Shown here: positions 33,451 through 44,806 of the stretch, piece by piece
Layout: the number at the start of each line of letters is the position of its first letter
Position numbering within the stretch: position 1 is the first letter of the stretch
From: Phialophora verrucosa
Lineage: Eukaryota > Ascomycota > Eurotiomycetes > Chaetothyriales > Herpotrichiellaceae
Reading direction: 5' to 3'
NCBI GenBank assembly: GCA_002099365.1
Contig: MSED01000002.1
Location: 434,001-498,000 of the forward strand
Length of the DNA: 64,000 nucleotides
Translations under genes and position numbers: made by a program
The notes under the pieces: model-generated
Told to the model about the DNA's origin: nothing
Databases searched by the model: none
What the model saw: only the letters and a program-made list of their open reading frames with translations

Positions 33451-35203
33451 TCAAATCGTGTACCTAAAACCCTCGAGATTCTCGTTGATTCGCGCACCCT
33501 CATCGGCTTTCTTGTTGTACCAGCTCAGAACCGCGATAGACACGCAAGCGGTGGCCACGGCCGCGCAGCAAATGGCCATTACCGCAATAATTCCCGGAAG
33601 ATAATTGGGGGCATCACGCTGACGGAACACCAGAGATGAATAAATCCCACCGATTCCGGACACTGAGATCAGGACCGCTGTTGCCACGGCTCGTTTAGCA
33701 TCGCCCCGGATGTTGTTGGCTTGCCAGGCTAGTGTGGTCACCACGAGCCCGCTGGTCCCGGCGATTCCGAGAAACGTCCCAACGTACCGCGGTGTGGGAT
33801 GTTTGAGGAAGCCAGTCATGCAGAGCCCAACGATGCCCATGAGACCCTGGAAGACGACGAAGATGCCTCTTTTCTTGGTCTTGTCTGCCAGATGTGAGAC
33901 CAGGTAGGCCTCAATGGCCGCAAACAGGGTCGGCGGCGCCGAGAGAATGAACGACAAGGCCAGCGAGTACCCCAGACTCTTGCGGAGAATGATGGGCAAG
34001 AAGAATGAGAAGGCGTAGAACCCCACCGCGCCGGCCATGTACATCAAGGAATATGCCCAGACCTGCCAGTCCATTGTCGTTCGGTAGATGGCCTGCCAGG
34101 TTACCTTTTCGCGCTCCTCGACGCCACGGTCCTCTGCGAGGCGGGCCAGGACGAAAGCCTTCTCCTCGGGCGACAGGAATTTGTTGCGGTCGGAATCCGG
34201 AAACTCGACGATGACGAACCAGGACATGATTGCCAAGACGCAAGTAAAGGCGCCTTCGATGATGAAGATCCATCTCCAACCTTTGTAGGTGGTGTGTTGG
34301 GCAATCTGAATCAGGCCGTACGCAAGGATATTGGCAAACGCGGTGAGGGTGGTTGCTGTCAACCAGAACCCAGCGAGTCGCTTCTGGACCTCGTAGCGTC
34401 GGTACCAGGACGAGACGAGGTACACACATCTATTATACAGCACTCGGTGGTTAGCCTGGACTAAGCCATGATCTCGGATCGGCCGGGATGATTCGTGGCG
34501 CCTGCAATATGCGTTCCACGGAAAAGAAAAGGCGGAAAAAGGGGCAGTAGTGGTAAGATAGGGTCGCTCACCCAGGAAAGAAGCCAGCCTCCAAAACACC
34601 AAGAAAGGCTCTGCAAATTGCGAGTCCAATCCAGTTGTGTAGAAAGCCGATACCGAGGGACACGAGGCCCCAGGCCAGCGCGATCCCGGCAAGCCAATTT
34701 GCCGCACCAACACGGTGGATGAGCATATTCGAAGGCAACTCAAAGATGATATAGCCGATAAAGAAGACCAGAAGGACAATGGAGGCCCTGTTACCCACAT
34801 CCAGCCCGACATCCTCATCGAGCCCTGCTCAATGAATTAGAGAGATCTAGGGTGATTTTTTGAGAGAGGCAGAGAGAGGAGACAGAAGAGGACAAAAAAA
34901 GGAAAAGCCTTCCTTCTTGTCTGGGACAGGTTGTGGGCAAAAACCACGCTCACACGTACCACTGATTCTGGCGACACTGATATTTGATCTGTCCACGACT
35001 GCAATCGTGTATAATGCCCCCAGCATTGGCAGGAGACGGAGGTCGACCTTCCGGACGACTCGGTTGCGGAACTTTTCGTCATACGCCGTCTCTATAGGCA
35101 TCGTGGTTTGCACCTGGACATCTTCTCTGTGCTCTTCCAGGTCGCGCTTGAAAGTCTCAATCTGTTTGAGAGATAGCCCTTCGAGATGATCGGCCATGTT
35201 CAT
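33451..35203 (-). CDS. MFS transporter, allantoate/nicotinate permease (DAL5/TNA1) family
   Basis: Exons at 35203-34960, 34824-34572 and 34429-33451 give 491 residues. Introns are 135 nt (GTACGT...GAGCAG) and 142 nt (GTGAGC...AATAG). A second in-frame ATG two codons in (35197) is an equally possible start. An 80-residue cytosolic head precedes TM1 (PMLGALYTIAVVDRSNISVA). Twelve membrane segments can be followed, including FIGYIIFELPSNMLIHRVG (TM2-3) and GFFPGCVYLVSSWYRRYEVQKR (TM4-5 loop), both hallmarks of the anion:cation symporter group. Members import organic anions such as allantoate, nicotinate, pantothenate, tartrate or aromatic acids with protons. It is the likely uptake system for the cluster. 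It converges on the regulator with a 149-bp gap. Confidence 0.94.
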
Positions 35204-36409
35204 CCACGACAATGATGACCGGGCGAGTCCTTTGGAAGATGGGACTTGACTTCTGGTTCTCTAAGGCCTGAGGTGTCCTCTTGAAGCGGTATGAAGACGG
35301 ATTGGCGCTCGACTGAAAGTTGGCGGGAGATGTGACCTCTGTAAACTTCTTGTAGGATAGCCTTGCAACGAGCGAAAGGTGTGCGTGAGCCCGTACCCTT
35401 GCCCTGGCGATATATGTGCTTCTGCAGCACAACAAAGTCTGTCGGACGCTGACACTAATGCCGAACCAGTCACCCGCCTTATGCTTTTCTGGCGTTATAG
35501 CTGGCTAGCTGTGCCGTGTGCCGTGCGCTGTGCCCATGGGGTCCCCTCACAAGTAAAACGAAACCCATGCAAGTGGAGATGGATGTGGGATGACTATCAT
35601 GACAACCCTTGAAGTAAGTACACAGACTAGCCCGACTAGCCAGTGAAATCAGGCAGAGTACTCGTACGGAGTACCGTGTTTGTGGATCAGAGACGAAAGG
35701 TCACCTCGTGTTGTCGCATGTCCAGAAGAGCCGGGGAAGCGAAGCGAGGCGACCGGGGTCGAGACTCGAGAGGTGGAATCTGGAGAGACGATTTCCAGGC
35801 AGTTAGTAGAAGACACGAGGAACGCAAATGGAAATGTGCCCCATAGGATATCTGTGTTGGCTGCCACCGCCACCATCGCCGTCACCGTCACCGAACACGC
35901 TCGGCGACGGTTGTGTGGAGTCTGAAGCCTCTACCTGAGTGAGAGTCTCCACTTAACCGTCGCCGATCCGTGGCCGAGCGTCGCGGCCACCAATACTCAA
36001 CGGCCCAATTCTAACCACAGGATACAAGTTCCGCTGCTGGCTAGCCTGCCTTATCCAGGCCGTTTGATTTGGTCTTTGGTATGGTTCAGGACCAGAGTGA
36101 CCCGGACACCCTGGCAATGGGGCAGTAGGCCTCAATCGAGGACGTGACAACGAGGGGGACGGCTGGGGGAGACCTGACCGGGCGAAGGAAGACAAGTCGG
36201 TCCGATCAATTGTTCATTATTCTTCTCCAACTTCGAAATTCAGATTGACCGAGTGGAGATGTGGTACAAGAATAATGTTTGGAAGTATATATGGTCCGTG
36301 GTAGCTTCCTACAATATCGCTCCCCCAGCCGTCACAGACGTATAATCTGGAACCCCTCGGCCCCATCCACGACCTCGTCCGCCTCCCCGTCCGATGCTTG
36401 GGGATCAAG
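35204..36409. promoter_or_regulatory. Divergent promoter, transporter / D-lactate dehydrogenase
   Basis: A 1.2-kb gap separates two divergent cluster genes. It contains a perfect 12-bp inverted repeat, TCGGCGACGGTT at 35901-35912 and AACCGTCGCCGA at 35955-35966. Each arm holds CGG-N3-CGG, the kind of half-site pair read by Zn2Cys6 proteins. A TACGGAGTA motif lies near 35665-35673. Short frames here have no family match. Just before the dehydrogenase start, an out-of-frame ATG at 36394 precedes the main one. Confidence 0.6.
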
Positions 36410-38459
36410 ATGAGAACCTCATTCGTGTTCTCTATCTGTCGTCGTGGAGTTCGCTCCAGCTCTGGTCCTCATACGGGCTATAGGCAGGCCATCAAGCAGA
36501 CTGAGAAGCAGACTGTTCGACGTGCATCGACCTTGAAGTCGAGTAACGGTCAGAGTACAAGTGCTGGAGCTGCAGCCGAAGCTGGAGCGGGAGGAGGAGC
36601 TCGGGGCAAGAAGAAAAAAACAGCCTTACGTACGTCTTGCGTGTCTTTCGTGTTGTATCTTCAGACAAGAGGTGTTGAGACTCTCACTCCCTTCCGATAC
36701 GCTTTCTCCCGAGCTTTGATCTCGTCTTGTGATTTTTTGATCGCTGACTTGTCGCGCCAGAGATTTCTACGCTCGGTCTCACGGGCGCCGGTGTCGCTGG
36801 ACTCTCGCTGGCAACGCGTGAGAAACCAACGGAAGCAGAAGTGAGGCCGTCGAACATCTCCTCCTCTCCTTCTTTTACTTCTTCATCCACCCTCCCCTTG
36901 TCCAGCGTACCCAAAGTCGAGCATGACACTAGCCCACAGAACATCCGCGACGCCTGTAAGGAGTTCGCGAGCATCGTGGGCCAAGAAAATGTCTCAACCG
37001 AAACACATGACCTTCTATCTCATTCTGGGTCCGAGTTTCAATCCTGTGGCTGGAGTCCCGAGAGTGCCCTGTTAGGAAGCGTGATAGTGTATCCTAGCAC
37101 CACGGAGGAGGTATCGGAGCTGGCTAAGGTGTGTCATCGGCGAAGGATCCCCATCACGCCTTACTCAGGTGGTACTTCAAGTGAGGGAAACTACATCCCG
37201 CATATGGGTGGCGTGTGCATCGATTTCACCCGGATGGACAAGATTATTGAACTGAATCCTGCGGATCTGGATTGCACTGTGCAACCCGGTATCGGGTGGG
37301 TTGATCTCAACCACGAATTAGCGTCCCTAGACCTGTTCTTCCCTCCAGACCCGGGCCCGGGCGCCATGATTGGAGGGATGGTCGGGACTGGGTGTTCAGG
37401 TACCAACGCCGCCGCGTATGGGACGATGAAGGACTGGGTTCTCTCTCTGACGGTGGTGCTCGCGGACGGGACCATCATCAAGACACGACAACGTCCGCGG
37501 AAATCGAGCGCCGGTTTCGATTTGACTCGCAGTTTCGTCGGGAGTGAAGGCACACTGGGCCTGGTGACCGAGGCCACTCTGAAACTGGCCGTGAAACCAC
37601 GCTGCGACGCGGTGGCTGTGTCGACTTTCACCAGTGTCCGCGATGCTGCTCGTGCCGTCCAGGCCATCATCGCGCAGGGCATCCAGGTCGCGGCGGTTGA
37701 AATCTTGGACGACGTGCAAATGCGGAGTATCAACCAGGCCGGGCTCACCAAGCAAAAATGGGCCGAGGAACCATCCCTGTTCTTCAAATTCGCCGGCACT
37801 ACTGACGTGGCGGTGGATGAAACTGCTCGAATTGTGGGCGAAATCGCTAGGAATCACGGAGCTCTGTCCTACGTCTGCGCCTCGGATAAGGACGAGAAGG
37901 AGGAACTCTGGTCAGCTCGCAAGAACGCCCTGTGGAGCGTGATGGCCATGCGAGAAAAGCCGTCGGACCGAGTTTGGGTCACGGACGTGGCCGTCCCTAT
38001 GAGCCAGCTGGCCGATATCATCGAGGTCACAAAGGCCGACATCGACCAGTCCGGCATCCTGGGCGCGATAGTCGGCCATGTTGGTGACGGCAACTTTCAC
38101 GCTATCCTACTCTTCCCGGATGAGAAACGCGCGATAGCCGAAGGTCTCGTTCATCGAATGGTCGACAAGGCTCTGGAGATGAAAGGGACCGTCACCGGCG
38201 AGCACGGCGTCGGTTTGGTCAAGCGGGATTATCTCGAGAAAGAGCTGGGCCAGACGGCCGTGGACACTATGCGTATGGTGAGTTTGTCCCTACTGTTCGA
38301 TTCTCAATTCAACATGAGGCTGTTGAAGCGTTCGTGATTCTCCTTACATGAATGGTTGCTGAGCTGATCCCGTCAATAATGATGCAGATGAAGCATGCTT
38401 TTGATCCTTTGTGCATTTTGAATTGTGACAAGGTAGTCCGGATGGAGCAGAAGATTTGA
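36410..38459 (+). CDS. DLD1: D-lactate dehydrogenase (cytochrome), mitochondrial
   Basis: Exons at 36410-36629, 36761-38277 and 38388-38459 encode 602 residues. Introns are 131 nt (GTACGT...GCCAG) and 110 nt (GTGAGT...ATGCAG). The short last exon restores the family end MKHAFDPLCILNCDKV. Without it the frame runs into unrelated residues. A basic presequence and a single hydrophobic segment (about 76-92) fit inner-membrane anchoring. The FAD-binding type 4 domain shows PYSGGTSSEGN and PGPGAMIGGMVGTGCSGTNA, and the C-terminal oxidase domain shows GHVGDGNFHAILL and GEHGVGLVKRDYL. It oxidises D-lactate or a related D-2-hydroxyacid to the keto acid, passing electrons to cytochrome c. It may recycle a product of the cluster pathway. 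Confidence 0.95.
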
Positions 38460-39004
38460 CCTGGGGCGGTAAGTAAAAGGTGAGTACGGGCTATGTGTGA
38501 GGGAAAGTTGAGAGCTAGATTGAAAGCGGCGCTGGCGGGTGAGGCGCGAGTTGACCTCAGCGTCGATTTACGAGCCTTCTCTCGAGTCGCCCAGTGAGAC
38601 GCGCAGGGAGCGAGGGCGCACCTGGAGGGGTCCATTGTGGGGTGAGTGTGGAGTGAAACAACATCCTCGGCTGTGTCTGGAACTCAGTTCCGAATATCAA
38701 TCAAGGGTTGTACTCGGCTTGCATATCTTTAGCGGGGAGGCAGCTGCTTTGAGTTGGGTCTGGAGCAAACACTCCGGTGGACGGAGTAAATGCATCGGAA
38801 TACCGCGGCAAGGCCTTGATTTAATGTCAGTCTGCAACCGGATGGCTGCTGCATGCTTTGGTTCACGTAAGATTGACCATTGTCTTGGTCGGGTAACGAA
38901 GACAACAAATCATTGAATCTTGCCGGAAGACCTGTCAGAGGGTTGACCTGGCATATTACCGTGTCTCTGGCCTTGAGAAAGTCAACGCCCCGCCTAGATC
39001 AATA
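38460..39004. other. Intergenic, upstream of the paraoxonase-like gene
   Basis: This is 545 bp between two forward genes. It holds the perfect inverted repeat ACTCCG-GTGGA-CGGAGT at 38771-38787, another CGG-containing palindrome and a possible site for the cluster regulator. No coding frame is supported. Confidence 0.5.
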
Positions 39005-40381
39005 ATGATGGCGAACAAACCCGCGCTGCTAGCCATCCTCGTCGGCTTCGGAGCCGTCTTCTGGCAACTCTTCCTTCGCGATCCCATCTACAACGGCTTC
39101 GGAATTGGTCGCAAGGTACAGTCGATCTCAGACTTCCCGTACAGATGTCATCGCATAAGCGGAGACCCCAACCTCCAAGCATGCGAAGATATGTGGCTGG
39201 ACCAGAAGTCCAGGACGTTGTATTTGGCGTGTTCGGACTCGCTGGCGAGAAAGCAATGGATGCCAAAGTAAGTCTGCAAGCTGAACGGCGGTGTATTGCT
39301 GAGCAGATCTATAGCATTCATCGACTCAATGTGTCAGGGCGAGCGCTGCACGATCATGTCGTAGCCATGGATATCGACAGCCCGACAGAAGCAGGCGGAT
39401 ATGCTTACCGCGTTCTCAAGACGCCCGGCTTTGCAGGTGTGCTGGGCGATGGGCGAATCCACGTAGTAGGAATCACCGGCACGACTTCAGCCGACGGGGC
39501 CAAGGCACAGATTTGGCTGGTCAATGCAAAACCCTCCGTCAGTCCGCAGACCGGAGAACTGCTCGACAGCGCTGTCGTCGGAGCAAATTCGACCGTTGAG
39601 GTGTTTGAAATTCAGAAAGGGTCGGACAGCATGGTACACCTCAGGACATATGCTGATCCACAGATTGCGACACCAAATAATGTTGCTGTGGTACAGGACG
39701 GTGGGTTCTTCTTTACGAATGATCACGGGCCTCACAAGGTTGGCTGGGTAAGTGAAAGTCCAGCAAGTCATGGCTCTCGGTTGACCTTTGCAAAAGCGAC
39801 ACCACGTATCCATGCTTATTGGGACGGGCGACGTCTCGTACTGCTCATCAGCCGGCGCATGCAAGAAAGTTGCTCACGGCTTCAAATTCCCCAACGGCCT
39901 CCACCTTGGCAGCGACGGCCTCCTCTATGTGCCCAGTGCAGCTATAGGAGGCATCACCGTGTTCAAACCGAAGCCTGACGGGTCGCTGCTTCGAGTGCAT
40001 TTCATCGACTTGGATTATCCCATTGACAACCTGACCGAGGACAGTAACGGGGATATCTATGCGGCCGCAATGCCCAAGGGTATGCAATCGCTCGCTGCTT
40101 TCGAAGACCCTTTAAACCCAAAGAGCGCGCCTGCCACGGTATGGCGAGTCAGGAGGTTGAACGGGGATGCTCGGAACGAGTACAAGTATGAATTGACAAA
40201 AGTCATTGAGGACGCTGAAGGGAAGCTTCTGCCGGGTACAACGACTTGTGTTCACGATGCGAAGACGGGCAGGTTATTCCTGAGTGGTGAGTTAATCTGC
40301 TCCGTCGATTCTCGTCCGGACGCATGCTAACAAGCACCAGGCGTTGTGTCACCTTTCATCACCGTCTGCGAAAGGGAGTAA
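39005..40381 (+). CDS. Paraoxonase/arylesterase-like lactonase, membrane-anchored
   Basis: Exons at 39005-39267, 39315-39747, 39797-40286 and 40341-40381 give 408 residues. Introns are 47, 49 and 54 nt. The N-terminus has an uncleaved-looking hydrophobic anchor (LLAILVGFGAVFWQLFL). The six-bladed propeller of the PON/SMP-30 group shows its calcium residues: the CEDM Glu-Asp pair near 59-62, NNVAVV then FFFTNDHG in the middle, FPNGLHLGSDGLLYV and LDYPIDNLTEDSNGDIYAA. The last exon supplies the conserved ending SGVVSPFITVCE. Family enzymes hydrolyse lactones and aryl esters with calcium. In a catabolic cluster it would open a sugar- or muconolactone-type ring. Specificity is not deducible. It is the right end of the metabolic run. 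Confidence 0.9.
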
Positions 40382-41534
40382 GCGTCGGGCTCAAACGGAT
40401 CTGTGACGAAGGTCGACGGTATTCCCAGTGGTGCGGTGTTCATGCGCATCCGAATGTCTCAAAGAAGCTGGAACGCTCCCTTGACCCTTTGCCCCTTGAC
40501 GACGACAGAACTCTTGGGACGGAATCGTTCGAGATCGCAATGACGAAATGCATCTCCGGCTATCTACCTTAGCTATCGATCAAAGTGCACACTTCAGGAA
40601 GGGATTTTCAGACATGCGTCTGGTGCCTGTTGATCACCAGGCTGTCGACGTCAGCGTTGGACCACAGTTGAGCAAGGAAAGCAGCAAAGGCAATTGAAGG
40701 TTTGATAAGATCGATCTGACGACGGCGAGTCGGTGGCAAGGAACCGCCGACCGCCGCCCTGCCCGCTTCTGCACCCAATTGCCAATCAGCGAGCGTCGTG
40801 GTTGCCCTTTAGAGCTCCCTGTGCCCCATTATTCCTTTAGGCCCCTGTCTAGCAGCGTCCTAGCCTTGCTCTCCTGCCAATGACATATTTCCCTACGCCA
40901 GTGCTTCCCTCTGATTCGGAGGCCTTAATCCTTGTCTTATGCGTCAGTTGCTTGGCCTTTTGGCCTTGGTCACTCGGGCACCGAACGAAACTCCAACCGC
41001 ATCAGCCGCGCAAGGTGAACCATTCCTCTTTGCTTGGAGGGAGAGGCTGGACGCCGCGTGCTTCACCAATCCACGACACAAGCTGCCCTTGGCAAGCCAC
41101 ATTCGTAAGGTACGAGGTAGGGGTCTGTCTCTTCAGCCGCCGAATAATGCGGGGCCGAGGGGTCGTATCGACAAGCTGAACACCCTGCATTGCGCAGGAA
41201 GGAGCCGAACGTCGAGACACCCCAAGATCGAATAAAGGGCCGGCCTGCAGCTGACTTCAAACTATTCTTGTCCTTCCATCACCTGGTTCAGTAAAAGAGT
41301 AAGATATCGTTGACTTGACACGGCCCAGAACCGATCACCCTCTTCTCAGGCCTTCCACGTCCTCGTATTCCCAGACATCGATACAAAACTACGCGGTACG
41401 GCCTTCACCTGCAGTTTTCAGGTTCCTATCTTCCGTGAAACGGAGACACGCAGATCTCGCCCTCGCAGAGACAAGCCACCAAAATACCTCCGTTTGAGCA
41501 GCTGTTCGGCTCTCCCACAGACCTCCTTCGCAAG
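40382..41534. other. Intergenic, nothing recognised
   Basis: This is about 1.15 kb between two forward genes. Forward frames at 40880-41235 have no domain and no partner exon. The last 150 bp are C/T-rich and likely the promoter and leader of the next gene. Confidence 0.5.
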
Positions 41535-42200
41535 ATGTCGTCCGCATCCTCGGCACCTCCACCGCCCACCATTGTCATCAACACCCCCGGCGCGCCAACC
41601 TCGACGATCTCCGCCCCCCGGACGGAGCCCCCGAAGCAGCGGCCGCAGAAACCCGCCCTCGTCAAGCAATGTTACCTGTGTGACGAGCAGAACCCCGGCG
41701 ACTTCTCGCCCACGACCAAGTTCCTCGAGACCTGCCTGCTCTGCTCGCGCCACTTCTGCCCGATCCACAAGTCTGTGAGCTGGGATCAAGTCTGCAACAT
41801 CAACCACGCCGAGTACTACCGAGAATGTCTAGAGAATGCCAGACAAGAGTTGATTTCGCAGGGCAAGGGAAGCGACGCCAACCGCCGCGGTCTGGCCGAG
41901 TTGTTGATCAACGAGGGCATATACCCGAGCTTAGGGGAGCGGGAGAAGGCCATCTTCACGACCAGCCCGGTCAGCGAATGTAAGTGCAAGCATGCATCTT
42001 GCAAAATATGACGGAGTCCCTCTTCGTACGGGTCCCCGCTTTGAATGAAAGCTAACAATGTGGCGTTGGAAAAACCAGCCAAGATGCAAGAACTGGCCAA
42101 CTATCGCAGCCTGGACGCCGCAATCCAAGGGACGAGCACTCAGCCCAAGAGTCAGCTGATAGAAGAGAAGGACTTTGTCGGGGCGGACATCGCGGTCTAA
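41535..42200 (+). CDS. Small zinc-binding protein (two-site Cys/His cluster), unknown role
   Basis: Exons at 41535-41979 and 42079-42200 encode 188 residues. The intron is 99 nt (GTAAGT...ACCAG). A Pro/Ser/Thr-rich head of about 40 residues leads to a cysteine-rich domain: Cys46, Cys49, Cys67, Cys70, Cys75, His78, then Cys87 and His91. The spacing suggests two zinc ions in a cross-braced fold, loosely like AN1 or B-box fingers, but I cannot assign either. The rest is helical and charged. Exon 2 carries the polar tail ending in DIAV. There is no targeting signal. It looks like a conserved fungal protein of unknown function; protein binding in ubiquitin or trafficking pathways is only a guess from the fold. 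Confidence 0.83.
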
Positions 42201-42346
42201 CAGGGTGGGAGGGCAGACATATGATCGAAGAGCTGAGCGTCGTGGCAGTACTCAATATATCCACACTCGCCCAGCCAGAAGCTGGCTGTGGCGGTGAAAT
42301 CATGGCATGATATGGTTTGAAAACCCATGCAGAATCCCTCTTTTCT

Positions 42347-42363
42347 CCCCCCCCCCCCCCCCC
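42347..42363. repeat. Poly-C/poly-G homopolymer, 17 bp
   Basis: This is an uninterrupted run of 17 C on the forward strand, in non-coding DNA. Length may be inexact because such runs are error-prone in sequencing. Confidence 0.85.
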
Positions 42364-42582
42364 TTTTCCAGCGCTAAACGGATTGGCACCTTTCTTCCGC
42401 ATGGTCTGGATATCGGCTCAAAGTGCGTAGGAGAACCAAGTTGGATACTGTGAAATCGCGCGAATAACTCCCCCCTGGATCTTTGGAACGTCCGCTTTCC
42501 ATGAGCAATGTCTCTGTAATTGCTCGATCGGAAATGGAAACTGGAAAGTCGCTCGTTCGGCGTCCCGACATAGCATTCAACC

Positions 42583-42612
42583 GTCAAGGTCAAGGTCAAG
42601 GTCAAGGTCAAA
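42583..42612. repeat. GTCAAG hexanucleotide array
   Basis: There are four perfect GTCAAG units and a fifth ending GTCAAA, in tandem, in non-coding DNA between two convergent genes. It is probably a length-variable microsatellite. Confidence 0.85.
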
Positions 42613-43051
42613 GCGTACTGTAAACCACGCGCGACGCCCACAGGATATCATCCAAGACTGCTACTCAACCAGGTTTACTTGACTGCTTGACCGATTGACA
42701 GGACAGGCCACGACCGCTGCGCGAGAACATCGAGATACGTATGCATGGCCTTTCCACGTCCCAAAACAAGACCCGCTCCAACTCCAACAGATGCCGCGGG
42801 TGCCTTATCCCCATGGCTCGCTTGTAAAAAGACTTGATATCCAACTGTTGCAGAAGAATACACATTGAAACCACACCCACGCCCGTCATCCTTGTCCCTT
42901 TGGTCACGCCTTATGTAACAACAGATGACACGTTCCGCCGTCATAATCATACTCAGGTTTTAACCTGCATATCCCTCCTTGATCCTCCCGTGCCCACCGC
43001 ATTCATCCATCTCGATACCCATCTTCCTCACTCATCGAACTGTGGTAGTAA

Positions 43052-44806
43052 TCACACACAGGGAATCGCCTCCAACACGCCCATGGCGCGCTGGCCTTCG
43101 CGCTCAAACACACCCACCACCCGCTCCGCCTCGGTGCGCAACCCCTCCTCCGCTCGCACCGCGATGAAGTCAATCCACTCCTGCACCGTCATGTTCTTCT
43201 CTGGGGTTGAAAGCTGCGGGCCCGTCAGAGCGAGGAGGATCTCGTTTTCTGCGCGTGCCGGCGTGGTAGCCGCGAACACCAGTTCCACGTCTGTGGGTGT
43301 CCAATCGGGCATGAGTGTGCTGGGAGGAGACGTGCTCGTGAGGTTGTTGTGGTTGGTGTTGGGAGGAATAGGGGAGAGGGAGGATGTTGGGACTGGGGGA
43401 CGCGACCGTGGTGAGCGCGTGGAAGGAGGGGCATTCTCGATATCGGACGTTGCCGGCGAGGGGGAAGGGGAAGCGGAGATATTTTGAGCCTGTTGGATCT
43501 GGCTTTGGGTTTGTGTAGGTGGATATGGGCGGGCGATGGGGGATTTTGATTGTACTTGTGATTTTGCTATTGCGGATCTGGGTGCGGGTTTGAGTGCGGA
43601 CGCTAAGGATGAGCGACTCGAGCGTGGTTTTGTCGGTGTGGGTGAGTGGTCTTGTGCGGCAATGGGGCTTACATGACGAGGTGAGTTGGATATCCTGGGG
43701 GGGGTGTTCTTCAAAGGGATGGATGGGTATGTGACTTCGGCCCCTGGGGCAGGCTCAGGATTAGGAGTGACTTGTTCCTGTCGATCATTTACTTCTGGCG
43801 TTTGATACACCTCTTCAGCCTGTAGCGGTACAGGCTCAGCCTCAGCCTCGATGATCGCCGAACTGTCTGCAATCTCCTGTACTGGCTCGGGAATAATTTC
43901 AACTTCAAGCTCAGGTTGAGGCTCTTCCTTCTTCGCTTTCGTCGTCCGCGTGGTCTTGGCTTTCTTCGACTTCGTTGTCTTTGGCCGGCCTCCTGCGCCT
44001 TTCCGCTTGCCTTTGGTGGTAGCGGTGGACGCTGTTGACATGACTGACATTGTAGACATCTCACTCGCGTCGAGAGAGACATCCAGATCTGGTATATCCT
44101 GGAGAGCGACACTGGGAGCCTCAGACAAGATAGACGCATCCTGCGAGTTCGATTGCGTCGACAACCGCGTCGAGGCCTTCGAGGACCTTGAAGCCTTGGA
44201 AGTGCGTCCCTTTTTCGCTTTTGGCCGTTTAGCCGGCGCAGTACTCCCTGCGAAATGGAAGAAAACACAATCTGGCGATCGCTTGTGGTGTTCTTCAAAG
44301 GGGTCGTCTTTTGGTTCCCAGCCATCTAGAGATAACTTGCAGTAAGCGCAGGACACATAATCTTCGCCTTCTGCCACAGGCGCGAAATGCCAGCCTGCTT
44401 CTACCATCCTCTCTGTCTTGCATTTCCATGCTCGCTTCGACTCGTGTGGCCAGCCGATCGCGAAAGTCGCTCGTCGTGCATCTGTGAGGAGGTGACCTGT
44501 AGGATCTTCAATGGTCTCGGTGTTTTGCTTTGCTTCCTGTGCCGCGTTCATCAATATTGCCCACCCGCATCCTGGGGAGTGCTTCAGATGCTCTTCGACC
44601 GGGTCATCGTCGGGCTCCCATCCACCGAGCTGGCTTTCGCAGAGATAGCAGATGGTGTTATCATTGCTGGCTTTGGAGGGTTTGTAGTAGAAACCCGCGC
44701 GGGCGACTTCTTCGGGGGTGGGTGTCTTGTGCGGCCAGCCGAGTTTGGAGCGTTTTGTCGGTGGCTCGAATGTGGCCAGACGCGATTCGAGGGTTGCGTA
44801 TTCCAT
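43052..44806 (-). CDS. BIR1: BIR-domain protein, Bir1/survivin type
   Basis: This intronless frame encodes 584 residues from the ATG at 44806. The frame stays open upstream, but this Met directly precedes the first BIR. Two BIR repeats carry complete zinc sites: Cys53, Cys56, His73, Cys80 and Cys153, Cys156, His173, Cys180 (each C-x2-C-x16-H-x6-C). A long disordered middle is rich in Lys, Pro, Ser and Glu. The C-terminal 80 residues return to a helical block (from about LVFAATTPARAENEILLAL), the region that in Bir1 relatives contacts the INCENP homologue. It is predicted to be a subunit of the chromosomal passenger complex that brings Aurora kinase to centromeres. It is head-to-head with Tam41. 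Confidence 0.93.
   Translation of the reverse strand: MEYATLESRLATFEPPTKRSKLGWPHKTPTPEEVARAGFYYKPSKASNDNTICYLCESQLGGWEPDDDPVEEHLKHSPGCGWAILMNAAQEAKQNTETIEDPTGHLLTDARRATFAIGWPHESKRAWKCKTERMVEAGWHFAPVAEGEDYVSCAYCKLSLDGWEPKDDPFEEHHKRSPDCVFFHFAGSTAPAKRPKAKKGRTSKASRSSKASTRLSTQSNSQDASILSEAPSVALQDIPDLDVSLDASEMSTMSVMSTASTATTKGKRKGAGGRPKTTKSKKAKTTRTTKAKKEEPQPELEVEIIPEPVQEIADSSAIIEAEAEPVPLQAEEVYQTPEVNDRQEQVTPNPEPAPGAEVTYPSIPLKNTPPRISNSPRHVSPIAAQDHSPTPTKPRSSRSSLASALKPAPRSAIAKSQVQSKSPIARPYPPTQTQSQIQQAQNISASPSPSPATSDIENAPPSTRSPRSRPPVPTSSLSPIPPNTNHNNLTSTSPPSTLMPDWTPTDVELVFAATTPARAENEILLALTGPQLSTPEKNMTVQEWIDFIAVRAEEGLRTEAERVVGVFEREGQRAMGVLEAIPCV

Larger units (their letters stand above)
42201..43051. other. 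Convergent intergenic region with C17 tract and hexamer repeat
   Basis: It lies between the 3' ends of the zinc-binding gene (forward) and the BIR gene (reverse). No gene is supported. It holds a run of 17 C at 42347-42363 and a GTCAAG hexamer array at 42583-42612. Confidence 0.6.
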
